Of a stretch of DNA of 18,462 bases, positions 1-6,674 are shown one piece after another (within the stretch, counting starts at the first letter, position 1; every line of letters begins with the position of its first letter). The position numbers and the translations under genes are program-made. Under the pieces are notes generated by a model. It was not told the DNA's origin and searched no databases. It saw only the letters and a list, made by a program, of their open reading frames with translations. This stretch comes from Ktedonobacter sp. (GTDB taxonomy: Bacteria > Chloroflexota > Ktedonobacteria > Ktedonobacterales > Ktedonobacteraceae): positions 10,236-28,697 of the forward strand of contig DMFQ01000209.1 in the NCBI GenBank assembly GCA_003450555.1. The letters are read 5' to 3'.

Positions 1-171
1 AACGACAATCTGTTTCATCTGATTGGTCAAGGTAAAAAGAATGCGCAAATCCTCGGTGGAAAATTGATCAAGAGAAACAATGTCCTTCTTTTTGAAATTA
101 CCACTGATCAGCGTTGTATTAGTGTGCATTTGCCTGATATCGTTTTGAGGATTAGTTATAACTTGCTGCAT
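1..171 (-). CDS. pyrB: Aspartate carbamoyltransferase, N-terminal fragment (runs off left edge)
   Basis: The minus strand encodes 57 residues from an ATG at 171 to the window edge with no stop, so the gene is cut by the window. A GGAGG ribosome site lies at 176-180. Residues 22-57 (LISGNFKKKDIVSLDQFSTE, then DLRILFTLTNQMKQIVV) match the usual opening of carbamoyltransferases: a short strand leading into a 'D-I-x-S-x-D-x-F-S-x-E-D-L' helix. In aspartate carbamoyltransferases this segment is typically 'GRDILSxDDFSREDL'. ATCase joins carbamoyl phosphate to aspartate in the second step of pyrimidine synthesis, in the cytoplasm. The first ~20 residues are an unusual polar extension; an internal ATG (residue 15) is an alternative start without a good ribosome site. 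The upstream promoter-leader-terminator fits a regulated pyr operon. Ornithine carbamoyltransferase is the main alternative, because the carbamoyl-phosphate motif lies beyond the window. Confidence 0.66.
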   Translation of the reverse strand, partial: MQQVITNPQNDIRQMHTNTTLISGNFKKKDIVSLDQFSTEDLRILFTLTNQMKQIVV

Positions 172-333
172 GTAACCTCCAATATTAAGCTATTAAAATG
201 TGATGACGACAGGTTGATAGGTCATCCTTTACTTCCTGGCTATCTCAGGTTAGCTCTGCTTTTTACTGAGTGCACTAAAGAGTCGCTGTATGACGCCGTT
301 GTCATCTATGACTATAGCGGAGACCAACAGGTC

Positions 334-372
334 AAAAAAAATTCCTCACCCCTGAATCAAAGGGGTGAGGAA
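334..372 (-). terminator. Intrinsic terminator / attenuator upstream of pyrB
   Basis: On the minus strand a perfect 12-bp stem (361-372 with 342-353, arms TTCCTCACCCCT and AGGGGTGAGGAA) closes a 7-nt loop and is followed by seven T residues (RC of 334-340). This is a textbook intrinsic terminator reading leftward. It lies about 160 nt downstream of the promoter at 541-569 and about 160 nt upstream of the pyrB start. It therefore falls inside the leader, which makes it a candidate attenuator rather than an end-of-gene terminator. Confidence 0.85.
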
Positions 373-480
373 GAATACTATTTTCGGTAAATCAACACCG
401 GGTCCATCGATGGGATGGAACAGGCAACCTGCCTGCAATATCATAAGTATGCGTGATTGTACCCGATGCAAGTTGATCAT
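346..480 (-). CDS. Candidate pyr leader peptide (44 aa)
   Basis: An ATG at 480 opens a 44-codon frame that begins MINLHRVQSRILMILQAGC and ends with TGA at 346-348, inside the 3' arm of the terminator stem. A ribosome translating this frame would cover the terminator stem. That is how E. coli pyrBI attenuation works, where a 44-codon leader frame also overlaps the attenuator. The ribosome site is weak (AAGGA about 12 nt upstream). A TTG at 531 in the same frame gives a longer 61-residue version. The sequence has no recognisable domain and none is expected. The layout is seen directly; translation and function are inferred. A PyrR-type antitermination site is the alternative, but I could not find its conserved loop. 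Confidence 0.4.
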   Translation of the reverse strand: MINLHRVQSRILMILQAGCLFHPIDGPGVDLPKIVFFLTPLIQG

Positions 481-540
481 GAGAATACAAGGTCCTTTCC
501 ACGGAGTGGAACAATGGGAAACTGTTTTCAAATTGTTAGA

Positions 541-569
541 AGTATACCCACCACAAATCCAAATGTCAA
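541..569 (-). promoter_or_regulatory. Strong sigma-70-type promoter for the pyr leader
   Basis: The minus strand has TTGACA (564-569), a 17-bp spacer and TATACT (541-546). The -35 is a full consensus match, the -10 matches five of six, and the spacing is ideal. The predicted start of transcription is near 534. That gives a leader of about 360 nt before the ATG at 171, with the terminator at 334-372 in its middle. Confidence 0.8.
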
Positions 570-570
570 G

Positions 571-1034
571 GGCAAATTAAAACCTGTTTTGCTCTTTTTA
601 CAGTTTTAATTAGTGTTCCATCTTGCCAAAGTCTCGGTTTCAGCTAACAAGTTGTTACAGACTGTGGCCGAAAGGCGTGAATGTAGTAAGATCAATACAA
701 GTGATTTCTCACAGGGTGATAGCGCAATCGTCTTAACTGTCATGCTGCTGGGTCAGGAAGGGTTACAAAACGCCGATGTTCGTGCAAAACGTGTGCAGGA
801 TTGTACTTATCTTTTTTGTTCTTTTTTCACTCTCTTTGCTGTTTTTTTCCCCGTTAAATTCCATTTCAGGGATAGAAAACATCGCGAAACACCCCTTGAA
901 ATTCTCCCTTGAAGTTCCTCAGCAATTCAAGTAATATGAAGGGAGAAAGTGAATCGTGAAAGAGCCTATAATGAGTTTGGCAAAGACTTTTCAAATTAAT
1001 CATATTTCATCTTTTTCCGGGCTAGCCAACCCCT
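571..1034. other. Intergenic stretch with no convincing gene
   Basis: No frame here has both a ribosome site and protein-like composition. The longest plus-strand frame (613-912) starts at GTG without a Shine-Dalgarno site. An imperfect bulged inverted repeat lies at 902-947 (TTCTCCC with GGGAGAA, plus an inner TTGAA/TTCAA pairing). It has no T-run on either side, so I do not call it a terminator. On the minus strand the region is the 3' flank of the FKBP gene, for which no clear terminator is visible before the pyr promoter. Confidence 0.5.
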
Positions 1035-1712
1035 TTATTGTACGCTCAGGACGGTCACGTCAAAAATCAAGATCGCATTGGGTGGAATACCCTGGTTTCC
1101 TTGCGCGCCATAGGCAAGAGCAGCGGGAATGATAAGACGGCGAATGCCACCAGCTTTCATGCCAACCAGCCCCTCATTCCAACCTTGAATTACACTTGCC
1201 TGGCCAAGTGGGGTGACAGAAAAAGGTTGAGCGCCACGATCATATGAGCTATCAAACTTTTTACCATCGCTCGCCATCCAGCCTGTGTACTCAACAGAGA
1301 CAGTACCTCCCTGCTGCGCTACTTTGCCGCTGCCAACTTTGAGATCGAGACATTGTAGTCCATCAGAGTTTGTAACCGGTGCTCCCGTTGCAGGAGGAGG
1401 ATTGGTTGGGCCAGCTTTTGGAGTTGAATCATAGATGGCAGGGATAGCAGATGCAGTGGAACATTTAGGGCCAACCTGGACAGAAGTAGTCTTCTTTGTT
1501 TGGCTTGCAGTGGCCTGTTGAGCGGTATAACGCTGGTATTGCCAGAAAGCCAGGCCAGCCGCTGCGATCACCACTACTGCCACTATGACACTGGTCCATA
1601 TGCGTTGACGACGCTGGCGGCGAGCCTGGCGCATGAGGCGCTCCTGCTGTCTCTGCCCGGGTCTATTTTGCCTTGATTGCGTACTTTTGTTTCCATTTAC
1701 GGTTTGAGTCAT
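1035..1712 (-). CDS. Membrane-anchored FKBP-type peptidyl-prolyl cis-trans isomerase
   Basis: This 225-residue protein has three parts. Residues 1-37 are strongly basic and Gln/Arg-rich, residues 38-58 form one transmembrane helix, and residues about 118-225 form a complete FKBP domain after a Pro/Thr/Ser-rich linker. The expected pocket residues are present: Tyr142 (VEYTGW), Phe153-Asp154 (KKFDSS), Val174-Ile175 and Trp178 (VIQGW), Tyr201 (LAYG), Ile209 (IPPNA) and Phe217. FKBPs catalyse cis-trans isomerisation of X-Pro bonds and help protein folding. The positive N-terminus before the helix predicts that the catalytic domain is outside the membrane. Cys84 and Cys121 could form a disulfide there. 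The ribosome site AAGGAGAG precedes the ATG. The gene is divergent from tricorn and stands alone. The family call is firm; the specific client is unknown. Confidence 0.93.
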   Translation of the reverse strand: MTQTVNGNKSTQSRQNRPGQRQQERLMRQARRQRRQRIWTSVIVAVVVIAAAGLAFWQYQRYTAQQATASQTKKTTSVQVGPKCSTASAIPAIYDSTPKAGPTNPPPATGAPVTNSDGLQCLDLKVGSGKVAQQGGTVSVEYTGWMASDGKKFDSSYDRGAQPFSVTPLGQASVIQGWNEGLVGMKAGGIRRLIIPAALAYGAQGNQGIPPNAILIFDVTVLSVQ

Positions 1713-1817
1713 AGAAGTATCTCTCCTTACAGGTTGTTATTGAATTATTGCAAGGAGAGGGTATCATAATCAGAACATTATGGCAAGAGGGAATGACTTG
1801 CGTGCTACGCCAATAGC

Positions 1818-1840
1818 TTCGGCTTTTTCGGCTTCGGCTT
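1818..1840 (+). repeat. Short clustered repeat TTCGGCTT (three copies)
   Basis: TTCGGCTT occurs at 1818-1825, 1827-1834 and 1833-1840, the last two overlapping by 2 nt. It lies in the divergent spacer between the FKBP and tricorn genes, just upstream of the candidate tricorn promoter. It may be simple-sequence drift; no function is assigned. Confidence 0.4.
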
Positions 1841-1845
1841 TGTTC

Positions 1846-1875
1846 TCGACACATTTACAATAGCTGTGTTACAAT
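1846..1875 (+). promoter_or_regulatory. Candidate promoter for the tricorn protease gene
   Basis: TCGACA (1846-1851), an 18-bp spacer and TACAAT (1870-1875) each match the sigma-70 consensus in five of six positions. Transcription would start near 1882, giving a 5' UTR of about 94 nt before the ATG at 1976. Confidence 0.45.
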
Positions 1876-1975
1876 ATATTTCACTACTAGAAGTAAGGCA
1901 CCTGTATAAACTGCGCTTTTCATATAGATAATGAAAGAAGCGTTTGTAGATTGCTCATAATATAAAGGAGCCACT

Positions 1976-4900
1976 ATGCCCCAGGGTTATATTCGCTTTC
2001 CACATATCCACCAGAATCGCATTGTATTCGTTTCCGAGGATGATCTCTGGCTGATTACAGACAACGGAGGCCGAGCTGAACGCTTGACGGCTGCGGTAGA
2101 TGAAATCAGCTATCCCCGTTTTTCTCCCGATGGTCAACTCCTCGCCTTTGTTGGTCAGGAAGAGGGACCAAGCGAAATATATGTTATGCCCGCGCTTGGA
2201 GGTCCAGCTCAACGACTGACCTATCAAGCAGCCGATTGTCGAGTGTTGGGGTGGTCACCAGCGAGCGATGAGATACTTTATGCAAGTAACGCCGGTCAAT
2301 ATACGGGTCAATTCCATGTCATTTACGCTATCAGTCCTAAAGGTGGCCAGCCGAGGCAACTACCCCTGGGTATGGCCAATGCGATTTCTTATGGATCAGA
2401 AGGTGGAGTCGTGCTTGGTCGCAATATTCGGGAACCGGCGAGATGGAAGCGTTACCGGGGCGGCACAGCCGGGCATTTATGGTGTGACGCGAAGGGCAGT
2501 GGAACCTTCCAACGCCTGCTCCAGATCAACGGCAATATCGCTGCCCCTTGCTGGGTTGGTGAGCGCATCTACTTTCTCTCAGATCACGAAGGTATCGGCA
2601 ATATTTACTCGTGTACCCCCGAGGGAAAAGATGTACGAAGCCATACAGATCTGCAGGATTTCTATGCTCGCAATCTTGCGAGCGATGGACAACGCATGGT
2701 GTACCACGCGGGCGCCGATCTGTACCTCTTCGATCCGGCAAATGAGAGCGTGCGGCGTATCGATGTCGAGCTACCTAGTTTGCGTACACAGCTTAGCCGT
2801 AAATTCGTTTCAGCTGGTAGCTATCTCGATTCCTATGCGTTACATCCCAATGGCTATGCAACTGCGATCACAACACGAGGGAAAGCCTTTACTATGGGCA
2901 ATTGGGAAGGCCCTGTCATTCAACATGGTGAGCCAGACGGTGTGCGCTATCGCATGTTGGAGTGGCTTAACGATGGCAAACGGCTGGTGGCTATCAGTGA
3001 CGGCATTGGTCGAGAGGCACTGGTTGTCTTTGATCCCAAAGATGCAAGCGAGCCGAAAACGCTGACAGAGATCGAGTTTGGGCGAGCTTTCACTATGGTG
3101 GTTTCACCGATAGATGATGTGGTGGCCATTACCAACCACCGCAATGAATTGATTGTGGTGAATCTTGAATCTGCTAAGTCGATAGTCGCTGATAGAAGTG
3201 ATTACGAACGCATTTCTGGAGCGGCATGGTCTCCCGATGGGAACTGGTTAGCGTACAGCTTCTACAATTCAAATCAAACAGCGGTGATCAAGCTCTGCAA
3301 CCTGGAAACAGGCGAGACGCACTTCGCAACAGAACCCGTTCTCAGAGATACCTCACCTTTTTTTGACCCCGAAGGCAAGTACCTCTACTTCCTGGGCAGA
3401 CGCATATTCAATCCGGTGCAAGACAACCTCCACTTTGATCTGAGTTTTCCACGCGGCATAAAACCGTACGCCATCATGTTAAGAAAAGACCTTCCTTCTC
3501 CATTTATTCCAGTTCCAAAGGCTCCTCTTACCAAAGAAAAGGAAAAAGAGGGAAACGGCTCCAAGAAACATGCGTACGGCAGCGAGGAAGATATACCGAA
3601 AAAGCCGGAAGATGAGGCGGAAGAGACAACAAAAAAGGAGCATAGTGCGCAGGAGGAGGATTCCGAGGATAGAAAGCCGTCATTGGTCATAGACCTGGAA
3701 GGAATCACTTCACGAGTGCTGCCATTTCCGGTCCCGGAAGGCCGCTTCAGGAGCGTGCTGGGCATCAAGGGCAAGGCGCTCTTCCTCTTGTTTCCCATCG
3801 AAGGGTTGATTCATTCACCAACAGACTCCCGCGATTCCCACGACCCAAAGGGGACGGTTTACAGTTATGATTTTGAGACGCACAAATATGAAGCGTTGCT
3901 GGATGGCGTGAGCAGCTTTGATGTTTCACGTGATGGGAAGACGTTGATCTATTCCGCGCAGCATCGCTTGCGCGCTTTGAAAGCTGGCGAAAAAGCTCCC
4001 AAGTCGGATAGCAATGAGCCTGGACGCGAAAGCGGCTGGCTCTCTCTGAACCGGGTCAAGGTTTCAGTACAACCTACCGCGGAATGGAGGCAAATGTTTG
4101 CCGAGGCCTGGCGTTTGCAACGAGAACATTTCTGGGTCGAAAATATGTCAGGAGTAGATTGGCAGACCATCTATGACCAGTATGCCCCCCTCGTAGAGCG
4201 CGTCAGTTCACGTGCAGAACTGTCGGATCTCTTCTGGGAATTGCAGGGAGAGTTGGGCACTTCTCATGCTTACGAAATCGGGGGTGATCACCGGCAAGGG
4301 CCGCACTATCGACAGGGTTTCCTGGGAGTTGATTGGCTATATGACAGCGAATTTGAACGCTACAGAATAGGGCGTATAGTGCAGGGAGATACCTGGGATA
4401 GCAACACAACTTCGCCGCTCAATATGCCAGGCATTAACGTTGCCACCGGTGACGCGGTGTTAGCCATCAACGGGCAGCGTGTAAGCCCTAACCGTAGCCC
4501 GCAAGAACTCCTGGTCTCCCAGGCTAAGAACGAAGTGCAACTTACGATCGAGTCAGCGGAGACCAAAGAGACGCGGGTGATTACTGTGAAGGCGCTTTCC
4601 AGTGAGAAGGAAGCCCGCTATCGGGAATGGGTAGAGAAGAATCGCCAGGTGGTGCATAGGCTTTCAAATGAGCAAGTTGGCTATATTCATATTCCCGATA
4701 TGGGTGCGGATGGCTATGCGAAATTCCACCGTTGCTACCTTGCCGAATATGACTACCCGGCGCTCCTTGTCGATGTGCGCTGGAATGGCGGAGGCAACGT
4801 TTCTGGATTACTGCTGGAAAAATTGGCACGGCGCCGCGTTGGCTATGTCTTTTCGCGCTGGGGCCAGCCTGAGCCGTATCCCTTTGAGTCACCACGCGGC

Positions 4901-5299
4901 CCCATGGTGGCCCTCACTAATGAGCAGGCTGGTTCAGACGGTGATATTTTTAGCCATTGCTTCAAACTGATGGGACTTGGCCCCCTGGTTGGCATGCGTA
5001 CCTGGGGCGGTGTCATTGGTATCTCCCATAACCATGACCTCGTCGATGGAACGCGCACGACGCAGCCCGAACACGCCTTCTGGTTTAAGGATGTGGGGTG
5101 GAATGTAGAGAACTACGGTACAGACCCAGACATCGAGGTTGACATTGCGCCACAAGATTACGTCAAAGATGTTGATCCGCAGTTAGAGCGAGCCATCGCG
5201 CAGGCCCTCAGGCTGATCGAGGAAAAGCCATTCCTCGAACCGAAGCCAGAGGAGAGACCGAGAAGAGGAAGAATTCAGGGTTTAACCCCAAGAGGTTAG
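1976..5299 (+). CDS. Tricorn protease (S41-family, complete)
   Basis: This 1107-residue protein has the tricorn plan. N-terminal beta-propeller repeats (about 1-510) carry WSPDG-type blades such as 'RFSPDG' and 'AWSPDG'. A C1 core follows, then a PDZ domain (about 780-868), then the C2 protease core. The Thermoplasma catalytic tetrad is conserved with almost identical spacing: Ser763-His764 (GTSHAY; archaeal S745-H746), nucleophile Ser987 (AGSDGD; S965) and Glu1045 (VENYG; E1023). Tricorn is a large cytoplasmic hexamer that trims peptides, including those made by the proteasome, to short products. Residues about 514-566 are a Lys/Glu-rich, low-complexity insertion between the propeller region and C1. 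The ribosome site AAAGGAG sits 6 nt before the ATG. The gene is monocistronic and ends at the shared inverted repeat 5298-5356. The call is firm; the cellular substrate source is unknown. Confidence 0.95.
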   Translation: MPQGYIRFPHIHQNRIVFVSEDDLWLITDNGGRAERLTAAVDEISYPRFSPDGQLLAFVGQEEGPSEIYVMPALGGPAQRLTYQAADCRVLGWSPASDEILYASNAGQYTGQFHVIYAISPKGGQPRQLPLGMANAISYGSEGGVVLGRNIREPARWKRYRGGTAGHLWCDAKGSGTFQRLLQINGNIAAPCWVGERIYFLSDHEGIGNIYSCTPEGKDVRSHTDLQDFYARNLASDGQRMVYHAGADLYLFDPANESVRRIDVELPSLRTQLSRKFVSAGSYLDSYALHPNGYATAITTRGKAFTMGNWEGPVIQHGEPDGVRYRMLEWLNDGKRLVAISDGIGREALVVFDPKDASEPKTLTEIEFGRAFTMVVSPIDDVVAITNHRNELIVVNLESAKSIVADRSDYERISGAAWSPDGNWLAYSFYNSNQTAVIKLCNLETGETHFATEPVLRDTSPFFDPEGKYLYFLGRRIFNPVQDNLHFDLSFPRGIKPYAIMLRKDLPSPFIPVPKAPLTKEKEKEGNGSKKHAYGSEEDIPKKPEDEAEETTKKEHSAQEEDSEDRKPSLVIDLEGITSRVLPFPVPEGRFRSVLGIKGKALFLLFPIEGLIHSPTDSRDSHDPKGTVYSYDFETHKYEALLDGVSSFDVSRDGKTLIYSAQHRLRALKAGEKAPKSDSNEPGRESGWLSLNRVKVSVQPTAEWRQMFAEAWRLQREHFWVENMSGVDWQTIYDQYAPLVERVSSRAELSDLFWELQGELGTSHAYEIGGDHRQGPHYRQGFLGVDWLYDSEFERYRIGRIVQGDTWDSNTTSPLNMPGINVATGDAVLAINGQRVSPNRSPQELLVSQAKNEVQLTIESAETKETRVITVKALSSEKEARYREWVEKNRQVVHRLSNEQVGYIHIPDMGADGYAKFHRCYLAEYDYPALLVDVRWNGGGNVSGLLLEKLARRRVGYVFSRWGQPEPYPFESPRGPMVALTNEQAGSDGDIFSHCFKLMGLGPLVGMRTWGGVIGISHNHDLVDGTRTTQPEHAFWFKDVGWNVENYGTDPDIEVDIAPQDYVKDVDPQLERAIAQALRLIEEKPFLEPKPEERPRRGRIQGLTPRG

Positions 5300-5356
5300 G
5301 CAATAAGCACACAAGGGCGTCCGGCAGAATTGGACGCCCTTGTGTGCTTATTGCCT
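5298..5356. terminator. Bidirectional terminator: perfect 25-bp inverted repeat between convergent genes
   Basis: The left arm 5298-5322 and right arm 5332-5356 are perfect reverse complements around a 9-nt loop (GGCAGAATT). The tricorn stop TAG (5297-5299) overlaps the left arm by 2 nt. The hutF stop TAA (5348-5350, minus strand) and its last two codons are inside the right arm. A GC-rich core near the loop (GGGCGTCC) and a T-rich outer flank on each strand suit a terminator for both genes, although the T-rich part is itself paired. Confidence 0.75.
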
Positions 5357-6655
5357 GTTCTCGTACACTTTACTTCCCTGTACCCACGTCTGTGTAATCA
5401 CTTCAGAGGAGGCCCCAAAGAAGAGGACATCTAAAAAGTCATTGCTATTCCATCCTGCCATTGCCGGATGGTTCACAGAGACGCCAATAAAGTCAGCCGA
5501 CATCCCTGGGGCTATCACTCCTGTATGTAGACCCAAAGCGCTAGCTCCAAGACGGGTACCATAGTCAAGCAGAAGTGGTCCAGGGGAGGCCATTTCGTGG
5601 GCGACGAGGACGCGACGGCGCTGGTAGCGCATGCGAGCAGAGTATTCCGCCCAACGCAGTTCTTCAATCGGGTCAAGACGCGTATTGCTATCGGAACCAA
5701 TGCACAGGGGAATGTTCGCGTCCAGCAGCGCTGCATAGGGAGCGATGCCATCTCCAAGGTCACCTTCTGTAGTAGGACAGACACAGACGGCACTCTTATA
5801 TTTGGCTAACAAGCCAAGCTCTACCTCGCTGGCATGAGTGGCATGAATGATAGTGGTCTGCGAGCTCAACGCACCGAAACGCTCCAGCAGTTCAATAGGA
5901 GTGCAACCAAACGCTGTCTTGCACTGCTCTATCTCGCCAATCTGTTCGTCGGCGTGGACGTGCAGTGGTAGGTGATGAGTCCGGCTGTAGTCAGCTATGA
6001 ATCGAAACCAGTTTTCGGATACCGCGCGTACTGAGTGAGGGGCAACTCCGATTGGTACACCCTTGCTGCGTAACGCCTCGACACGTGCAAGATATGCCTC
6101 GACCGAGGCGTCGCAGAAACGCAGCTGGCCTTCCTCTGGTGGTTGCTGGAAACCCGCCTGCGCGTAGGCGGTCATGAGCAATACAACCCGTATACCGGCC
6201 GCGCGGCCAGCCTCCAGGATCGCTTCAGACATGGCATTGGGTTCCGCGTAAGGTTGTCCACCCGGTTGGTGATGGACATAGTGAAATTCGCCGACACTGG
6301 TATAGCCGGCTGCCAGCATTTCGCGATAGGTTTGTAGCGCCAGCGTATAGAGAGTTTCGGGGGTCAAGCGCTGCGCTTCGTCATACATGGCGTTGCGCCA
6401 CGTCCAGAAAGTGTCCTTTTGCGAAAGGGGGCGATGAGTATGACCGCGTAAGGCGCGCTGAAAGACGTGGCTATGCACATTGACAAAACCTGGAAGTAGA
6501 GCTACGCCAGGAAGGGTTTCTACTTCAGAAGGCTCCATAGATTGAGATTCCAGATCAGTAATTGAGTCAATGATGCCATCGTCAGAAACTGCCATACGTT
6601 TATTGGCCTGTAAGCCTTCCGAGGTATAAATATATGCAGGGGCAAGGTATTTCAT
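5348..6655 (-). CDS. hutF: Formimidoylglutamate deiminase
   Basis: This 435-residue amidohydrolase converts N-formimino-L-glutamate and water to N-formyl-L-glutamate and ammonia, in the five-step route of histidine degradation. The metal and catalytic residues are in family order: His61 and His63 (NVHSHVFQRALRG), His234 and Glu237 (HVHADEQ), His271 (HATHAS) and Asp322 (GSDSN). The motif FWTWRNAMY is typical of HutF and separates it from guanine deaminase and chlorohydrolase relatives. Length is normal for the family (about 450). The ribosome site AAAGGAG is 7 nt before the ATG. The start is only 19 nt after the stop of the CHAT gene, so the two are probably co-transcribed. No other hut gene is in the window, so where its substrate is made cannot be judged here. 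The stop codon lies inside the inverted repeat 5298-5356. Confidence 0.9.
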   Translation of the reverse strand: MKYLAPAYIYTSEGLQANKRMAVSDDGIIDSITDLESQSMEPSEVETLPGVALLPGFVNVHSHVFQRALRGHTHRPLSQKDTFWTWRNAMYDEAQRLTPETLYTLALQTYREMLAAGYTSVGEFHYVHHQPGGQPYAEPNAMSEAILEAGRAAGIRVVLLMTAYAQAGFQQPPEEGQLRFCDASVEAYLARVEALRSKGVPIGVAPHSVRAVSENWFRFIADYSRTHHLPLHVHADEQIGEIEQCKTAFGCTPIELLERFGALSSQTTIIHATHASEVELGLLAKYKSAVCVCPTTEGDLGDGIAPYAALLDANIPLCIGSDSNTRLDPIEELRWAEYSARMRYQRRRVLVAHEMASPGPLLLDYGTRLGASALGLHTGVIAPGMSADFIGVSVNHPAMAGWNSNDFLDVLFFGASSEVITQTWVQGSKVYENRQ

Positions 6656-6674
6656 GGGGATGCTCCTTTACTAT

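Noticed and set aside
613..912. 99-codon plus-strand frame between the pyr promoter and the FKBP gene
   Set aside because: GTG start without a ribosome site, Phe-rich low-complexity centre, no family resemblance; treated as chance.
902..947. Terminator for the FKBP gene
   Set aside because: The stem is bulged and imperfect and has no T-run on the minus strand.
3385..3798. 137-codon minus-strand frame inside the tricorn gene
   Set aside because: It is the antisense of the Lys/Glu-rich insertion, which gives a Ser/Phe-rich reading; the plus frame encodes tricorn continuously.
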